A model generated the notes under the pieces. The model made no database searches, was not told where the DNA came from, and was given only the letters and a program-made list of their open reading frames with translations. The translations under genes and the position numbers were made by a program. Shown one piece after another: positions 44,263 to 53,061 of a DNA stretch of 64,000 nt. The stretch comes from JAAFIW01 sp031414805 (GTDB lineage Bacteria > Pseudomonadota > Gammaproteobacteria > Burkholderiales > Burkholderiaceae_C), in NCBI GenBank assembly GCA_031414805.1, contig JANOQJ010000056.1:60682-124681 (forward strand), read 5' to 3'. Numbering within the stretch: the first letter of the stretch is position 1; every line of letters begins with the position of its first letter.

Positions 44263-44298
44263 TGGCTTATTTGACTTAAAAAGGCAACGGGGCAAGCG

Positions 44299-44676
44299 CT
44301 ACAGCGTTTCTGCCGGATCAAAGTCCAGCTCCACCTTGGCCCCATTGGGGTCGTGGCAAAAAAGTTGCCAGGTACCCGCACCGACTTGCTGGCGCAGGTC
44401 GTACTTCACACCTGCCGCATCGAAACGCGCCTTGACCGCTTTCAGGCCAGTGGCCGTGAAAGCCATGTGGTCAATCACGCCCGCAGGCGGGGCGGGCACC
44501 GGGCGGTCAAAGTACATGTGCAGCACGGCTTGCGGACCGCCCGCATACAGCCAGGCCCCATCAAAACCCAAATCAGGCCGATGCCCGACTTGCAGGCCCA
44601 ACAACCCCACATAAAAATCCAGCGTGGCCTGGGGGTCACCGGCCACGACGGTGAAATGGTTCATACCAACAATCAT
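44299..44676 (-). CDS. VOC-family (glyoxalase/dioxygenase-fold) protein
   Basis: 125 residues with the paired beta-alpha-beta-beta-beta units of the vicinal oxygen chelate fold. Candidate metal ligands are His7 in MNHFTVV, His in IDHMAF and Glu near the end in AKVELDFDP. It could be an isomerase, dioxygenase or lyase. It is the last gene of the fifteen-gene minus-strand operon and overlaps the preceding SRPBCC gene by 4 nt (ATGA). Confidence 0.85.
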   Translation of the reverse strand: MIVGMNHFTVVAGDPQATLDFYVGLLGLQVGHRPDLGFDGAWLYAGGPQAVLHMYFDRPVPAPPAGVIDHMAFTATGLKAVKARFDAAGVKYDLRQQVGAGTWQLFCHDPNGAKVELDFDPAETL

Positions 44677-45143
44677 GGTGTTCTCCTGGGATTCAGATCG
44701 GCGCCACTCAGCAAGTAGCGTCGCAGGTTTTCAAAACCTGCTTCATACACGCCTTGAGCGACCATGTCGCGCAAAGCCCGCTCCTGGCCAGGGGGTGAAT
44801 CAAATGTTGATTCCCAGTGCCAGAAGCTGCGGTTGCCGTCGGTGACAGGCTTGAGCGAAAGCGTGGCCACGTAGCGCAGCAAGGGCACGGTGGCCTGCAC
44901 GATGCAATAGGTGCTGGTGTGCGTGGTGTCTGACAGGCCCAGCAACTGCTCGCGGATGTGGTTGCCGTCGGTGAGTGTGAAGTTGCGGATGCAGCCCACC
45001 TGGTCGCCGCGCTCACCGCCCTCGATGTGGCTGCTCTGCACCACCGCGTGCCACTGGTCGTGGCTGTTGAAGTCACGCAGCACCGCCCAGACCCGTTCGA
45101 TGGGCGCGTCGATGATGGTGGAGCGCGTGACTCTTTGCAGCAT
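44673..45143 (-). CDS. SRPBCC-family protein (polyketide cyclase/START-like), copy 1
   Basis: 156 residues with the helix-grip pattern: IIDAPIERVWAVLRDFNSHDQWH at the start, GGERGDQVGCIRNFTLTDGNHIREQLLGLSD in the middle and a long C-terminal helix RALRDMVAQGVYEAGFENLRRYL. Such proteins bind hydrophobic ligands; some are cyclases or hydratases. It is clearly paralogous to the gene at 45695 (both share DQ/DRVGCIR and the IREQLL/IRERLL strand). Terminal part of the operon. Confidence 0.83.
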   Translation of the reverse strand: MLQRVTRSTIIDAPIERVWAVLRDFNSHDQWHAVVQSSHIEGGERGDQVGCIRNFTLTDGNHIREQLLGLSDTTHTSTYCIVQATVPLLRYVATLSLKPVTDGNRSFWHWESTFDSPPGQERALRDMVAQGVYEAGFENLRRYLLSGADLNPRRTP

Positions 45144-45147
45144 TCGA

Positions 45148-45618
45148 TTACTTCTTGAACTTGAGCTTGGAGCCGTCGAAGGTGGTCACTTGCGCCGCCA
45201 TCAGCCCATCGCGCGTCACATAGGCGTCTGAGCCTTTATAGGGTTCAGACAGAAAGTCGGCTTCGGCCCGCCACATCACGTTGAGCGTATTGCCCACCTT
45301 GAACGAGCTCTCGGTGGTGAACTTCAGCCCCTTCAAACCATCGGGTCGCGCTTTGCAAAAACCAGTGAACAACTCACCCACCTTCGCCCGGCCCTTGATG
45401 ACCGCGCCGTCCGGGAGGTGAATTTCGACATCGTTCGGGTACTGCGCCATCAAGCGGCTCCAGTCGCATTTGTTCAGCGCGTCCAGATGCTCGTCGATCA
45501 CCTTTTGCACGGTGGGTTGTTTCTTCAGGGGCGGCAACTTTATGGGCTCGGCAGCCCAGGCGCCGGGTATGCCGAACACTAAAAATCCCACTACGACCAT
45601 CCGATTGAATCGATTCAT
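45148..45618 (-). CDS. Exported NTF2-like (SnoaL/DUF4440-type) protein
   Basis: 156 residues. A signal peptide (MNRFNRMVVVGFLVFGIPGAWA, cleavage about 22) is followed by an NTF2-like cone: VIDEHLDALNKCDWSRLMAQYPNDVEIHLPDGAVIKGRAKV. The NTF2 fold occurs in isomerases and dehydratases as well as in binding proteins; the export signal suggests a periplasmic role. It sits between the two SRPBCC genes, 4 nt before the downstream one. The 76-bp gap upstream (45619-45694) shows nothing special. Confidence 0.75.
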   Translation of the reverse strand: MNRFNRMVVVGFLVFGIPGAWAAEPIKLPPLKKQPTVQKVIDEHLDALNKCDWSRLMAQYPNDVEIHLPDGAVIKGRAKVGELFTGFCKARPDGLKGLKFTTESSFKVGNTLNVMWRAEADFLSEPYKGSDAYVTRDGLMAAQVTTFDGSKLKFKK

Positions 45619-45694
45619 GACCTTATCTCCTGGTTGAAGTTGCGGTCCTTGGGGTTGAGGTGGGGTTGCAATTGCCGCCCCGGTGAACCGATCT

Positions 45695-46132
45695 TCAACG
45701 CGTGGACCGCTTTTTCAACGCGTCGAAGCCGGTTTGAAAGACGCCTTGGCCGATCGTTTCGGTCAGCTCACGTTCGCGCCCCGGCGCGCAGTCAAACTCG
45801 GCCCGCCATTGCGCAAAGCAGCGCTCGCCGTCGGTGATGGGCATCAACTGGAGCGTGGCCACGTAGTTGCTCACGCCCATGGGGCTTTCCAGAATTTCGT
45901 AGACGCAGGTGAAGTCGTAGTCCGACAGCGCCAACAAACGCTCGCGAATCATGCCGCCGTCTTTGGTGTGGAAATGGCGGATGCAGCCCACGCGGTCACT
46001 GGCCTGGCCGTTCTCAATGCGGCTGTCCGCAATGATGGGATGCCACTGGGGCAGGCCATTGAAGTCGCGGATGATGGCCCACACCGCCGGTGCGCTGGCT
46101 TCGATCACGCTGGAGACGAAAACATTCACCAT
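45695..46132 (-). CDS. SRPBCC-family protein, copy 2
   Basis: 145 residues, helix-grip fold: VIEASAPAVWAIIRDFNGLPQWHPII, ENGQASDRVGCIRHFHTKDGGMIRERLLALSDYD, and a C-terminal helix LTETIGQGVFQTGFDALKKR. Paralogue of the gene at 44673. It begins 5 nt after the flotillin stop, so it is translated from the same message. A ligand-binding or aromatic-ring enzymatic role in the pathway is possible but not shown. Confidence 0.83.
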   Translation of the reverse strand: MVNVFVSSVIEASAPAVWAIIRDFNGLPQWHPIIADSRIENGQASDRVGCIRHFHTKDGGMIRERLLALSDYDFTCVYEILESPMGVSNYVATLQLMPITDGERCFAQWRAEFDCAPGRERELTETIGQGVFQTGFDALKKRSTR

Positions 46133-46137
46133 GGCGC

Positions 46138-47883
46138 TTATTCCTTGGTGGCCGCTGGCGGCAGCGCCGCCTGAGCGCCACTGGGTAGAGCAGCATGAGC
46201 ACCGCTGGGTAGAGCAGCATGAGCACCGCTGGTGCTGGACACCAGGCGCTGCAAGTCGCCTCCGCCACCTTCAATGCCAATCTCACGTAGCAACTGGTCC
46301 ACCAGCGGTGCCTGCGCCCTGAAACGCAGGGCGGAGTTCACCACGCCGTCGGCAAAGTTGCCACCCCCCGAGCCCTCGCCACCTGCGCCGTTGTGGCTGC
46401 CACCCAAGCCATCGACATGCAGAATTTTGATGCCCTCAATCCGCTCCAGCGGCCGCACCGACTCGCGGATGATGCCCTCGGCCTTGTCCACCAAGCGCAG
46501 GCGCAGGGCCGACATGCGGGCCTCGGGGGTGAGCATGTTGTGCGCCTCGTTCATCAGGCGCATGCCTTCGGCTTCGATCTCGGTGCGCACCCGCATGGCC
46601 ATAGATTTGATGCGGTCGGCGTCGGCATCGGCTTCGGCCTGGGCACGTATCGCGGTGCCCCGGTCGGCGCTGGCTTCTTTCTCGGCTTGCGCGGCTGACG
46701 TGAGGCGCAGCGCCTCGCGCTGCGCCACTTGCGCAGCGCCAATCAGGTCAATCGCCTTCTTGCGCTCCGCCATTTCCACTTCGCGGGCAGTAAACACTTT
46801 TTCTTCTGCGCTCACCGCATGGGCGCGGGCAATCTCAGCCTCAGCTTGCGCTTCGCTTTGGGCTTTGCTCTCGCGGGCAATGGCTATGGCGCGCTGCTGC
46901 TCGGCTAGCTCCAGGGCCATGCGCCGCTCGATTTCGGCGCTTTGAATGGCGCGCTCTTTGCCAATGCGCTCTTGCTCAATGCTTTGCTCGGAGCGGATGC
47001 GGGCACCGTCAATGGCCTGCTTCGCCGCGATCTGCGCGCCTTCGGACGCTTGCTCTCGCTGGGCGCGCTCGGTGGACACTTCGGCGCGCTGACGGGCGCG
47101 GGCAATTTCCACCTCGCGCTGCTGGCCCAGCCGGGCGTATTCGCTCTCGCGATCAATGTCCAGCGAGAGTTTTTCGGCTTCCAGGTTCTTGTTGCGAATG
47201 GCAATCAAGGTGTCTTGCTCGACATCGTTGCGCTGCTTTTTGCGGTGCTCAATCTGCTCGGTCAGGCGCGTTAAACCTTCAGCATCAAAGGCATTGCTGG
47301 GATTGAAGAATTCCATGCTGGTCTGGTCCAGCTGGGTGAGCGACGCGCCTTCCAGCTCCAGGCCGTTTTGCTTCAAATCTTGCGCCACGGCTTCACGCAC
47401 GCTCTTGACGTACAAGCCGCGCTTTTCATGCAGCTCTTCCATGGTCATCTCGGCGGCTGCAGTGCGCAGCGCATCGATAAATTTGCCTTCCACCAACTCG
47501 CGAAGCTGTGCTGGCTCCATGGTGCGCAAGCCCAGGGTTTGCGCAGCGGCGGCGACCGCGTCAGGCTGCGCGGCCACGCGCACGTAAAACTCGGCAATCA
47601 CGTCGACCCGCATCCGGTCTTTGGTAATCAGTGCTTTGTCGCGCCCCCGGCTGACTTCCAGACGCAAGGTGTTCATATTGACCGGAATCACCTCGTGCAC
47701 GATGGGCAACACGAACGCGCCGCCATCGAGCACCACCTTCTGCCCACCCAGACCGGTGCGCACGAACGCACGCTCCTTGGAACTGCGCAGGTACAGCCAG
47801 TGCATCAGCCACACACCAATGCCCACCACGATGGCGAGCACCAGCAAGCCCAGAAAAAAACTACCAAATTGAGAGCCGGTCAT
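46138..47883 (-). CDS. Flotillin-family (SPFH) membrane protein
   Basis: 581 residues. One N-terminal membrane helix (about 6-28), an SPFH/band-7 domain (about 35-210, KVVLDGGAFVLPIVHEVIPVNMNTLRLEV) and a long Ala/Glu/Arg coiled coil (about 215-460, with AEIERRMALELAEQQRAIAIA) match the YqiK/flotillin group that scaffolds membrane microdomains. The C-terminus carries SGAHAALP-like units from a 24-bp tandem repeat. It lies within the catabolic operon between the PEP-hydrolase-family gene and an SRPBCC gene, an unusual place for a flotillin. Confidence 0.87.
   Translation of the reverse strand: MTGSQFGSFFLGLLVLAIVVGIGVWLMHWLYLRSSKERAFVRTGLGGQKVVLDGGAFVLPIVHEVIPVNMNTLRLEVSRGRDKALITKDRMRVDVIAEFYVRVAAQPDAVAAAAQTLGLRTMEPAQLRELVEGKFIDALRTAAAEMTMEELHEKRGLYVKSVREAVAQDLKQNGLELEGASLTQLDQTSMEFFNPSNAFDAEGLTRLTEQIEHRKKQRNDVEQDTLIAIRNKNLEAEKLSLDIDRESEYARLGQQREVEIARARQRAEVSTERAQREQASEGAQIAAKQAIDGARIRSEQSIEQERIGKERAIQSAEIERRMALELAEQQRAIAIARESKAQSEAQAEAEIARAHAVSAEEKVFTAREVEMAERKKAIDLIGAAQVAQREALRLTSAAQAEKEASADRGTAIRAQAEADADADRIKSMAMRVRTEIEAEGMRLMNEAHNMLTPEARMSALRLRLVDKAEGIIRESVRPLERIEGIKILHVDGLGGSHNGAGGEGSGGGNFADGVVNSALRFRAQAPLVDQLLREIGIEGGGGDLQRLVSSTSGAHAALPSGAHAALPSGAQAALPPAATKE
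46156..46227 (-). repeat. 24-bp tandem repeat, three units, in the flotillin gene 3' end
   Basis: Units at 46204-46227 and 46180-46203 differ by one base, and a third unit at 46156-46179 is diverged. They encode SGAHAALP, SGAHAALP and SGAQAALP. Confidence 0.8.
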
Positions 47884-47893
47884 GGGTTTTTCC

Positions 47894-48724
47894 TCATCGA
47901 GTGATTTGCATAAAGCGTCGCGTGGTTTCGGTCAGCGCCACCTCGGTGGGCAGCCGTTCCATGGAACTGGCACCGTAGAAGCCGTGGCATTCGGGGCAGT
48001 GCTGCAAGATGAACTGCGCATCCTGCGGTGTGGCAATCGGTCCGCCGTGACACAGCACGATCACGTCAGGGTTCACAGCCTTCGCGGCTGCCGCCCAGGC
48101 GTTGATGGGGCCTACGCAATCCGCCAGCTTCAGCGCGGTACTCGCGCCAATGTTGCCGCCAGTCGTCAGGCCCAGATGGCACACCACGATGTCAGCACCG
48201 GCTTGCGCCATGGCTGTGGCGTTCGCTTCGCTGAACACATAAGGCGTGGTCAGCAGGTCCAGCGCATGGGCTTTGGCAATCAATTCCACCTCAAGGCCAT
48301 ACCCCATGCCGGTCTCTTCCAGGTTGGCGCGAAAATTTCCGTCGATCAGGCCCACCGTGGGAAAGTTTTGAACACCCGAAAAACCCAGATCGATCAACCG
48401 CTTCAAAAACTGGTCGGGAATCATGAAAGGGTCGGTGCCGTTCACACCCGCAAGCACCGGCGTGTGCTGGACGACCGGCAGCACCTCCAGCGCCATCTCG
48501 CACACAATTTCATTGGCATTGCCGTAAGCCAGCAAGCCCGCCAGGGAACCGCGCCCAGCCATTCGGTAGCGGCCCGAGTTGTAGATCACGATCAGGTCAA
48601 TGCCCCCCGCTTCTTCGCACTTGGCCGACAGGCCGGTGCCGGCGCCGCCGCCAATCAAGGGCTGGCCAGCGGCTATTTTTTTTCGGAAGCGCTCCAGCAG
48701 CGCAGATCGGGCGATACGGGTCAA
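47894..48724 (-). CDS. PEP-hydrolase-family TIM-barrel protein (Tm-1 C-terminal-like)
   Basis: 276 residues. Family features are GQPLIGGGAGTGLSAKCEEAGG, DLIVIYNSGRYRMAGRGSLAGLLAYGNAN, LAGVNGTDPF, GFSGVQNFPTVGLIDG and DIVVCHLGLTTGGNIGA. The family is named for a phosphoenolpyruvate-hydrolase activity and also forms the C-terminal half of plant Tm-1. The start is TTG 48724 with GGAG about 8 nt upstream and a 4-nt overlap (TTGA) with the LivF-UPF0261 gene, so the two are translationally coupled. The substrate is not known. Confidence 0.85.
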   Translation of the reverse strand: MTRIARSALLERFRKKIAAGQPLIGGGAGTGLSAKCEEAGGIDLIVIYNSGRYRMAGRGSLAGLLAYGNANEIVCEMALEVLPVVQHTPVLAGVNGTDPFMIPDQFLKRLIDLGFSGVQNFPTVGLIDGNFRANLEETGMGYGLEVELIAKAHALDLLTTPYVFSEANATAMAQAGADIVVCHLGLTTGGNIGASTALKLADCVGPINAWAAAAKAVNPDVIVLCHGGPIATPQDAQFILQHCPECHGFYGASSMERLPTEVALTETTRRFMQITR

Positions 48725-50955
48725 AACATCTTCTCCTTGGATAGTCGTTGTGAAGAACCTGCCACTTCGTGCCAGGCAGTCACCAATGCACGGGCGAAGG
48801 CGTCGTCATTGATATGGTGTGGCACGCGCACCAGGCGGCGATTAGCGCCTGGGCGAAAGTTCTGTTCAATCGTCGCAAACAGCAGCTTGTCGGCCTGCTC
48901 GTCGTGAAACGGCTGGCCGGCTTTGTCAATAGCCGAGACGCCGCCCTCAGGAATCAGAAAACGTACGGGGCCTTGCATGGCGTTGAGCTTTTTGGCGATG
49001 AATTCGCCAATCTGCTGGCACTCGTCGGCGGTGGTGCGCATCAAGGTCACCGTGGGGTTGTGGCGGTACAGCTTGCGCGCCTTGTAGCGCTCGGGCACGG
49101 TTTCCCACGCACCGAAGTTCACCATGTCCAGCGCGCCGCATGAGCCCACATACGGCACGGTGTGGCGGGCAAACACATCCATGCGGGTGGGGCCTGCCGA
49201 CAGCACACCGCCACAAATTTCGTCGGCAATTTCGGTGGTGCTGATGTCCAGCACACCGGCCAGCAGGTTTGACTCGACCAGCTTTTCCATGCTCTGGCCG
49301 CCCACGCCAGTGGCGTGAAACACCAGGCAGTCCCAGTCGTCTTCGAGTAGCTTGGCAACCGCTTGCACGCACGGCGTGGTCACGCCAAACATGGTCAAGC
49401 CCACCGCCGGTTTGGTGATGACCGACTCCACCGGCGGGTGGGCAATCATGCCGACCAAGGCGTGGGCGGCATTGGCCAGCACCTTCTCGCTGATGCGGTT
49501 GATGCCCTGCACATCGGTGACCGAATACATCATGCAAATGTCGCTCGGGCCTACATAAGGTCGGGTATCGCCGCTGGCCATCGTGGAAACCATCACTTTC
49601 GGCACCCCAATCGGCAGGGCGCGCATGCCGGGTGTGGCGAGAGACGTACCCCCCGAACCGCCCGCTGAAATGATGCCGCCCAGGTCACGCCGGGCGATTA
49701 AAAAGTGCTCAAACGCAGTGGCCATACCGGTCACCGCGCTGCCCCGGTCACCGGTGAACACGGCCGCGTCGCCGCGCGGGTGGTAGCGCGCCACCTCGCG
49801 CGGGTGCACGCTGGCGGGCGAGGGCTTGCCGGAGGTGGACAAATCGACCGTGACCACCCGCAAACCCAGCTTTTCCATGCACTGACGAATAAAAAACAGC
49901 TCGCGGGCTTTGGTGTCAAACGTACCCACCACATAGGCGGCGCGGGTGCTGGTCGCGGCCACCGGAAAATCGAAAATCTGGGCGGGCGGTGCAAAAGCCT
50001 TGGGTGCATCTGCCGGTGCAGGCGCTGCAGCTTGACGGGAAATGTCTGGCGTCACGCGCGCAATGCCTGCGACGTTCCAGCGGTTCAGTCCTCGCACGGT
50101 GAGCGGTGCGACGTTGTCCAGCGACGGCGCACCGTCACCGTAAGCACGGCGCACCGTGAGCATCTGTGTGGACTGCGCAGGATGCTCATCTTCAATGGGT
50201 GCATCCTCATCGTCTTCGTGCCCGCCGGAACGCAAGCCCAGCAGGCGCTCTTGCAAATCGCGGTCGCCCGCCAGTTGCGCCGTGGCCATTTCATGCGCAA
50301 TGCGACCATTGACCATCACGCCGATGCGGCTGGATACCGACAGGGCCACGCCCAGGTTTTGCTCGATCAACAGCACCGCAATATCGCCCTGCTGCGCCAG
50401 ATCGCGCAAGGCTTGCGCCACCTGCTCCACGATCACCGGAGCCAGGCCCTCAGTGGGCTCGTCCATGACCAACAATTTGGGCTGCAGCAACAACGCCCGG
50501 CCAATCGCCAGCATTTGCTGCTCGCCGCCCGACAGCTGCGCGCCACCATTGGACTTGCGCTCGGCCAGACGGGGGAACATGGCGTACACCCGATCCACAT
50601 CGCGGCGCTTGGGTGCCACCAGGCGCAGGGTTTCGTCGACCGTCAGCGACGGCCAGACGCGGCGGCCTTGCGGCACATAAGCAATACCGCGTTTGGTGAT
50701 GTCGTTGGGTGCCAAGCCCAAAATCTCTTCACCCAGAAACCGCACGCTGCCCGTGGCAGGCACCAGGCCGGTGATCGCGTTGCACAGCGTGGTTTTACCC
50801 ATACCGTTGCGCCCGACGATGCCCAGCACACCTGCATCGATACGCAGGCTGACGCTTTGCAAGGCGTGGGCGCGGCCGTAGAAAACACTCAGGCCTTCGA
50901 CCACCAGTACCGGGCCGCGCATAGCAGGCACATCTTGTTTGCCAAACCAGGCCAT
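48721..50955 (-). CDS. LivF-type ABC ATPase fused to a Tm-1-like (UPF0261) domain
   Basis: 744 residues in two parts. Residues about 15-245 are a LivF-type ATPase: VGRNGMGKTTLCNAITG, LSGGEQQMLAIGRAL, LLVMDEPTEGLAP, VLLIEQNLGVAL. A low-complexity, acidic linker follows (about 245-340). Residues about 342-735 are the UPF0261/Tm-1-like ATP-binding domain: AYVVGTFDTKARELFFI, GISAGGSGGTSLA-like GIISAGGSGGTSLATPGMRALP, VSTMASGDTRPYVG, FHATGVGGQSMEKLV. The fusion physically links the importer to a presumed cytoplasmic enzyme or ligand-binding module. It overlaps livG-like and PEP-hydrolase-like genes on either side. Confidence 0.9.
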   Translation of the reverse strand: MAWFGKQDVPAMRGPVLVVEGLSVFYGRAHALQSVSLRIDAGVLGIVGRNGMGKTTLCNAITGLVPATGSVRFLGEEILGLAPNDITKRGIAYVPQGRRVWPSLTVDETLRLVAPKRRDVDRVYAMFPRLAERKSNGGAQLSGGEQQMLAIGRALLLQPKLLVMDEPTEGLAPVIVEQVAQALRDLAQQGDIAVLLIEQNLGVALSVSSRIGVMVNGRIAHEMATAQLAGDRDLQERLLGLRSGGHEDDEDAPIEDEHPAQSTQMLTVRRAYGDGAPSLDNVAPLTVRGLNRWNVAGIARVTPDISRQAAAPAPADAPKAFAPPAQIFDFPVAATSTRAAYVVGTFDTKARELFFIRQCMEKLGLRVVTVDLSTSGKPSPASVHPREVARYHPRGDAAVFTGDRGSAVTGMATAFEHFLIARRDLGGIISAGGSGGTSLATPGMRALPIGVPKVMVSTMASGDTRPYVGPSDICMMYSVTDVQGINRISEKVLANAAHALVGMIAHPPVESVITKPAVGLTMFGVTTPCVQAVAKLLEDDWDCLVFHATGVGGQSMEKLVESNLLAGVLDISTTEIADEICGGVLSAGPTRMDVFARHTVPYVGSCGALDMVNFGAWETVPERYKARKLYRHNPTVTLMRTTADECQQIGEFIAKKLNAMQGPVRFLIPEGGVSAIDKAGQPFHDEQADKLLFATIEQNFRPGANRRLVRVPHHINDDAFARALVTAWHEVAGSSQRLSKEKMF

Positions 50956-51770
50956 CAGTGCTTGCCCCCCATATAGATAGCTTGCACTTGCGCATCGTTT
51001 TCAATCTCGCTGGGCGTGCCCGACTTCAGCACACGCCCGTTGTGCATCACTGTGACGTACTCGACCACGCGCAAGGCAATGTCCAGGTCGTGTTCGATCA
51101 ATACAAAACTCATGTGCGCGGGCAGTGCGGTGAGCAATGCCACCAGCTCGCGGCGCTCGGCTGGCGACAGCCCGGCGGCGGGCTCATCAAACAAAATCAG
51201 GCGTGGCGCGCCGGCCAGCGCCATGCCAATTTCCAGCTGGCGCAATTGTCCGTAGGCCAGATTGGCCACCAGCTCGTTGGCCACATGACTCAAGCGCGAG
51301 CGCTCCAGCAAGTCTTGTGTGGCCAGAGTGGAGGCATGCACAGCGCGCGCCTGCACAAAACTGAAGCGGTTGCCGGACACGCCACGCACCGCCAGAAACA
51401 GGTTGTCGTGCACCGATAAATCGCGAAACAGCAGTGAAGACTGATACGTGCGACGCAAGCCTTTGCGAATGCGCTCGTACGGTGGCAGTGCCGTGATGTC
51501 CTCACCAAAAAATTGAATCCGCCCCGATGTAGGCGGGAAGTCGCCCGTGACGGCGTTGAACAGCGTGGTTTTACCCGCGCCGTTAGATCCCAGAATGGCG
51601 TACTTCTGGCCCGCTGCCACCGACAGCGACACATCGTCGACCGCGCGCAACGCACCGAAGGCGCGCGTCACGTGGCTGAGCACCAAGGCCTCGTTGGACG
51701 CATGCGCACGTGACTCTGCTGCTGCACGTGTGGCAGCCGATGAGGGGTGCAATTGCGTGACGGTGGCCAT
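50955..51770 (-). CDS. LivG-type ABC transporter ATPase
   Basis: 271-residue ATPase of the branched-chain amino acid (HAAT) importer class: GSNGAGKTTLFNAVTGDF, YQSSLLFRDLSVHDNLFLAV, LAYGQLRQLEIGMALAGAPRLILFDEPAAGLSPAE and the LivG-type C-terminal segment VMHNGRVLKSGTPSEIENDAQVQAIYMG. It has an N-terminal Ala/Ser-rich extension of about 25 residues. The stop overlaps the next start by 1 nt. Substrate is defined by the operon, probably an organic acid, amide or aromatic compound, not necessarily an amino acid. Confidence 0.9.
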   Translation of the reverse strand: MATVTQLHPSSAATRAAAESRAHASNEALVLSHVTRAFGALRAVDDVSLSVAAGQKYAILGSNGAGKTTLFNAVTGDFPPTSGRIQFFGEDITALPPYERIRKGLRRTYQSSLLFRDLSVHDNLFLAVRGVSGNRFSFVQARAVHASTLATQDLLERSRLSHVANELVANLAYGQLRQLEIGMALAGAPRLILFDEPAAGLSPAERRELVALLTALPAHMSFVLIEHDLDIALRVVEYVTVMHNGRVLKSGTPSEIENDAQVQAIYMGGKH

Positions 51771-51792
51771 GGGCTCAGTCGCTCAAGTCAGT

Positions 51793-53061
51793 TCAGGAAG
51801 GGCAGGCTGGCACATCGCGCGTACCCATCTTGAAGTCTGCTGCGCTCATGCCCAGCGTCTGCTCCACGTTGTCAACCTTGCGGGCCACTTTGGTGGTCAG
51901 GTTGCCCTGCGCGTCTTTCACCACCTCGGTCACAAAGGTGGTGCCAATCGCCTGGCGGTTGGCGTCCAGCCGCACGTCGCCGGTAGGTGTTTTGAGCACC
52001 ATTTTGGAAAGCGCCTCGCGGTACTTGGCCTGGCCACCCGACAGATCGCCTTTCACCGCATCCAAACCATCCAGCGCGGCCTTCATGTTCTGGTAGTACA
52101 CATAGGCAAACAGGCTGGGGCTGGGAAAGCCACCTGCCGACACGGGGTAAGTGGCGCGGTAGTCGGCCACGAAGGCTTTCCACTCGGCACCGTCAAACGA
52201 ATCGGCTACCGGGCCGGCCGACATGGTGCCCACCAGCGAGTCACGGCGCTTGCCTTTGTAGTTCAGCACGTCCTGGCTGACGGTGATGGAGCCGCCCAGC
52301 ATGGGTTTGTCACCACCCGCGTTCTCGTATTGCGTCAAGAAGTTCACCGCATCGGCGCCGCCCAGAATGACCAGCAGTGCATCCACGTCTTTGGGAATTT
52401 TGGCAATCACTGACGAGTAGTCTTTGCCGCCCAGAGGTACCCAGGCCTTCTCAGGCACTTTGCCGCCCAGCCGACAGTATTCGGACATAAAGCCCTGCAC
52501 CTGCGAATACGGGAAGGCATAGTCCTCGGCAATCACCATCACGCGTTTGAAGCCCTTGTCCATCGCGGCTTTGCCCAGGCCCACCATCCACTGCGCACCA
52601 TCGGTGTTGAAGCGAAAAAAGTTGGGGCTGGGACTGACCAGCGTGGCAGCTTGGGCGCCCGAGGAGCCGTTGATGAAGGTGACGTTGGGCTGGGTCTTCG
52701 AGTAGTCCTTGACCGCAATGCCTTCGCCGCCCGACAGCGGGCCGACCATGATGTCCACCTTGTCTTGCTCCACCAGCTTGCGGGTGGCGTTCACGGCCAC
52801 ATCGGGTTTGGCGTCAGAGCTGGCTTTGATGATTTCGATCTTGCGCCCGGCCACCACGCCGCCGCGCGCCTTGACCGCCAACTCGGCGCCGCGCATGCCG
52901 TCGGCACCGCCTGCGGCAAACGGCCCTTCCAAAGTGGCCAGCAAGCCTATCTTCACGGGCCCTTGCTGTGCCCATGCGGAACCCAAAAGGGCGGTTGCTG
53001 CGGCCAGGCCGAGCGCGGTGCATACCCATACTCTTTTCGTCATGACTTTCGTTGCGTTCAC
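51793..53061 (-). CDS. LivK-type periplasmic substrate-binding protein
   Basis: 422 residues. A signal peptide (RVWVCTALGLAAATALLGSAWA, cleavage about 31) is followed by a type I periplasmic-binding fold: VKIGLLATLEGPFAAGGADGMRGAELAVKARGG, VDIMVGPLSGGEGIAV, FRFNTDGAQW and VIAEDYAFPYSQ. The start is GTG 53061: it overlaps the permease stop (GTGA) and has GGAG upstream; ATG 53043 is the alternative. It captures the pathway substrate in the periplasm. Confidence 0.9.
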   Translation of the reverse strand: MNATKVMTKRVWVCTALGLAAATALLGSAWAQQGPVKIGLLATLEGPFAAGGADGMRGAELAVKARGGVVAGRKIEIIKASSDAKPDVAVNATRKLVEQDKVDIMVGPLSGGEGIAVKDYSKTQPNVTFINGSSGAQAATLVSPSPNFFRFNTDGAQWMVGLGKAAMDKGFKRVMVIAEDYAFPYSQVQGFMSEYCRLGGKVPEKAWVPLGGKDYSSVIAKIPKDVDALLVILGGADAVNFLTQYENAGGDKPMLGGSITVSQDVLNYKGKRRDSLVGTMSAGPVADSFDGAEWKAFVADYRATYPVSAGGFPSPSLFAYVYYQNMKAALDGLDAVKGDLSGGQAKYREALSKMVLKTPTGDVRLDANRQAIGTTFVTEVVKDAQGNLTTKVARKVDNVEQTLGMSAADFKMGTRDVPACPS

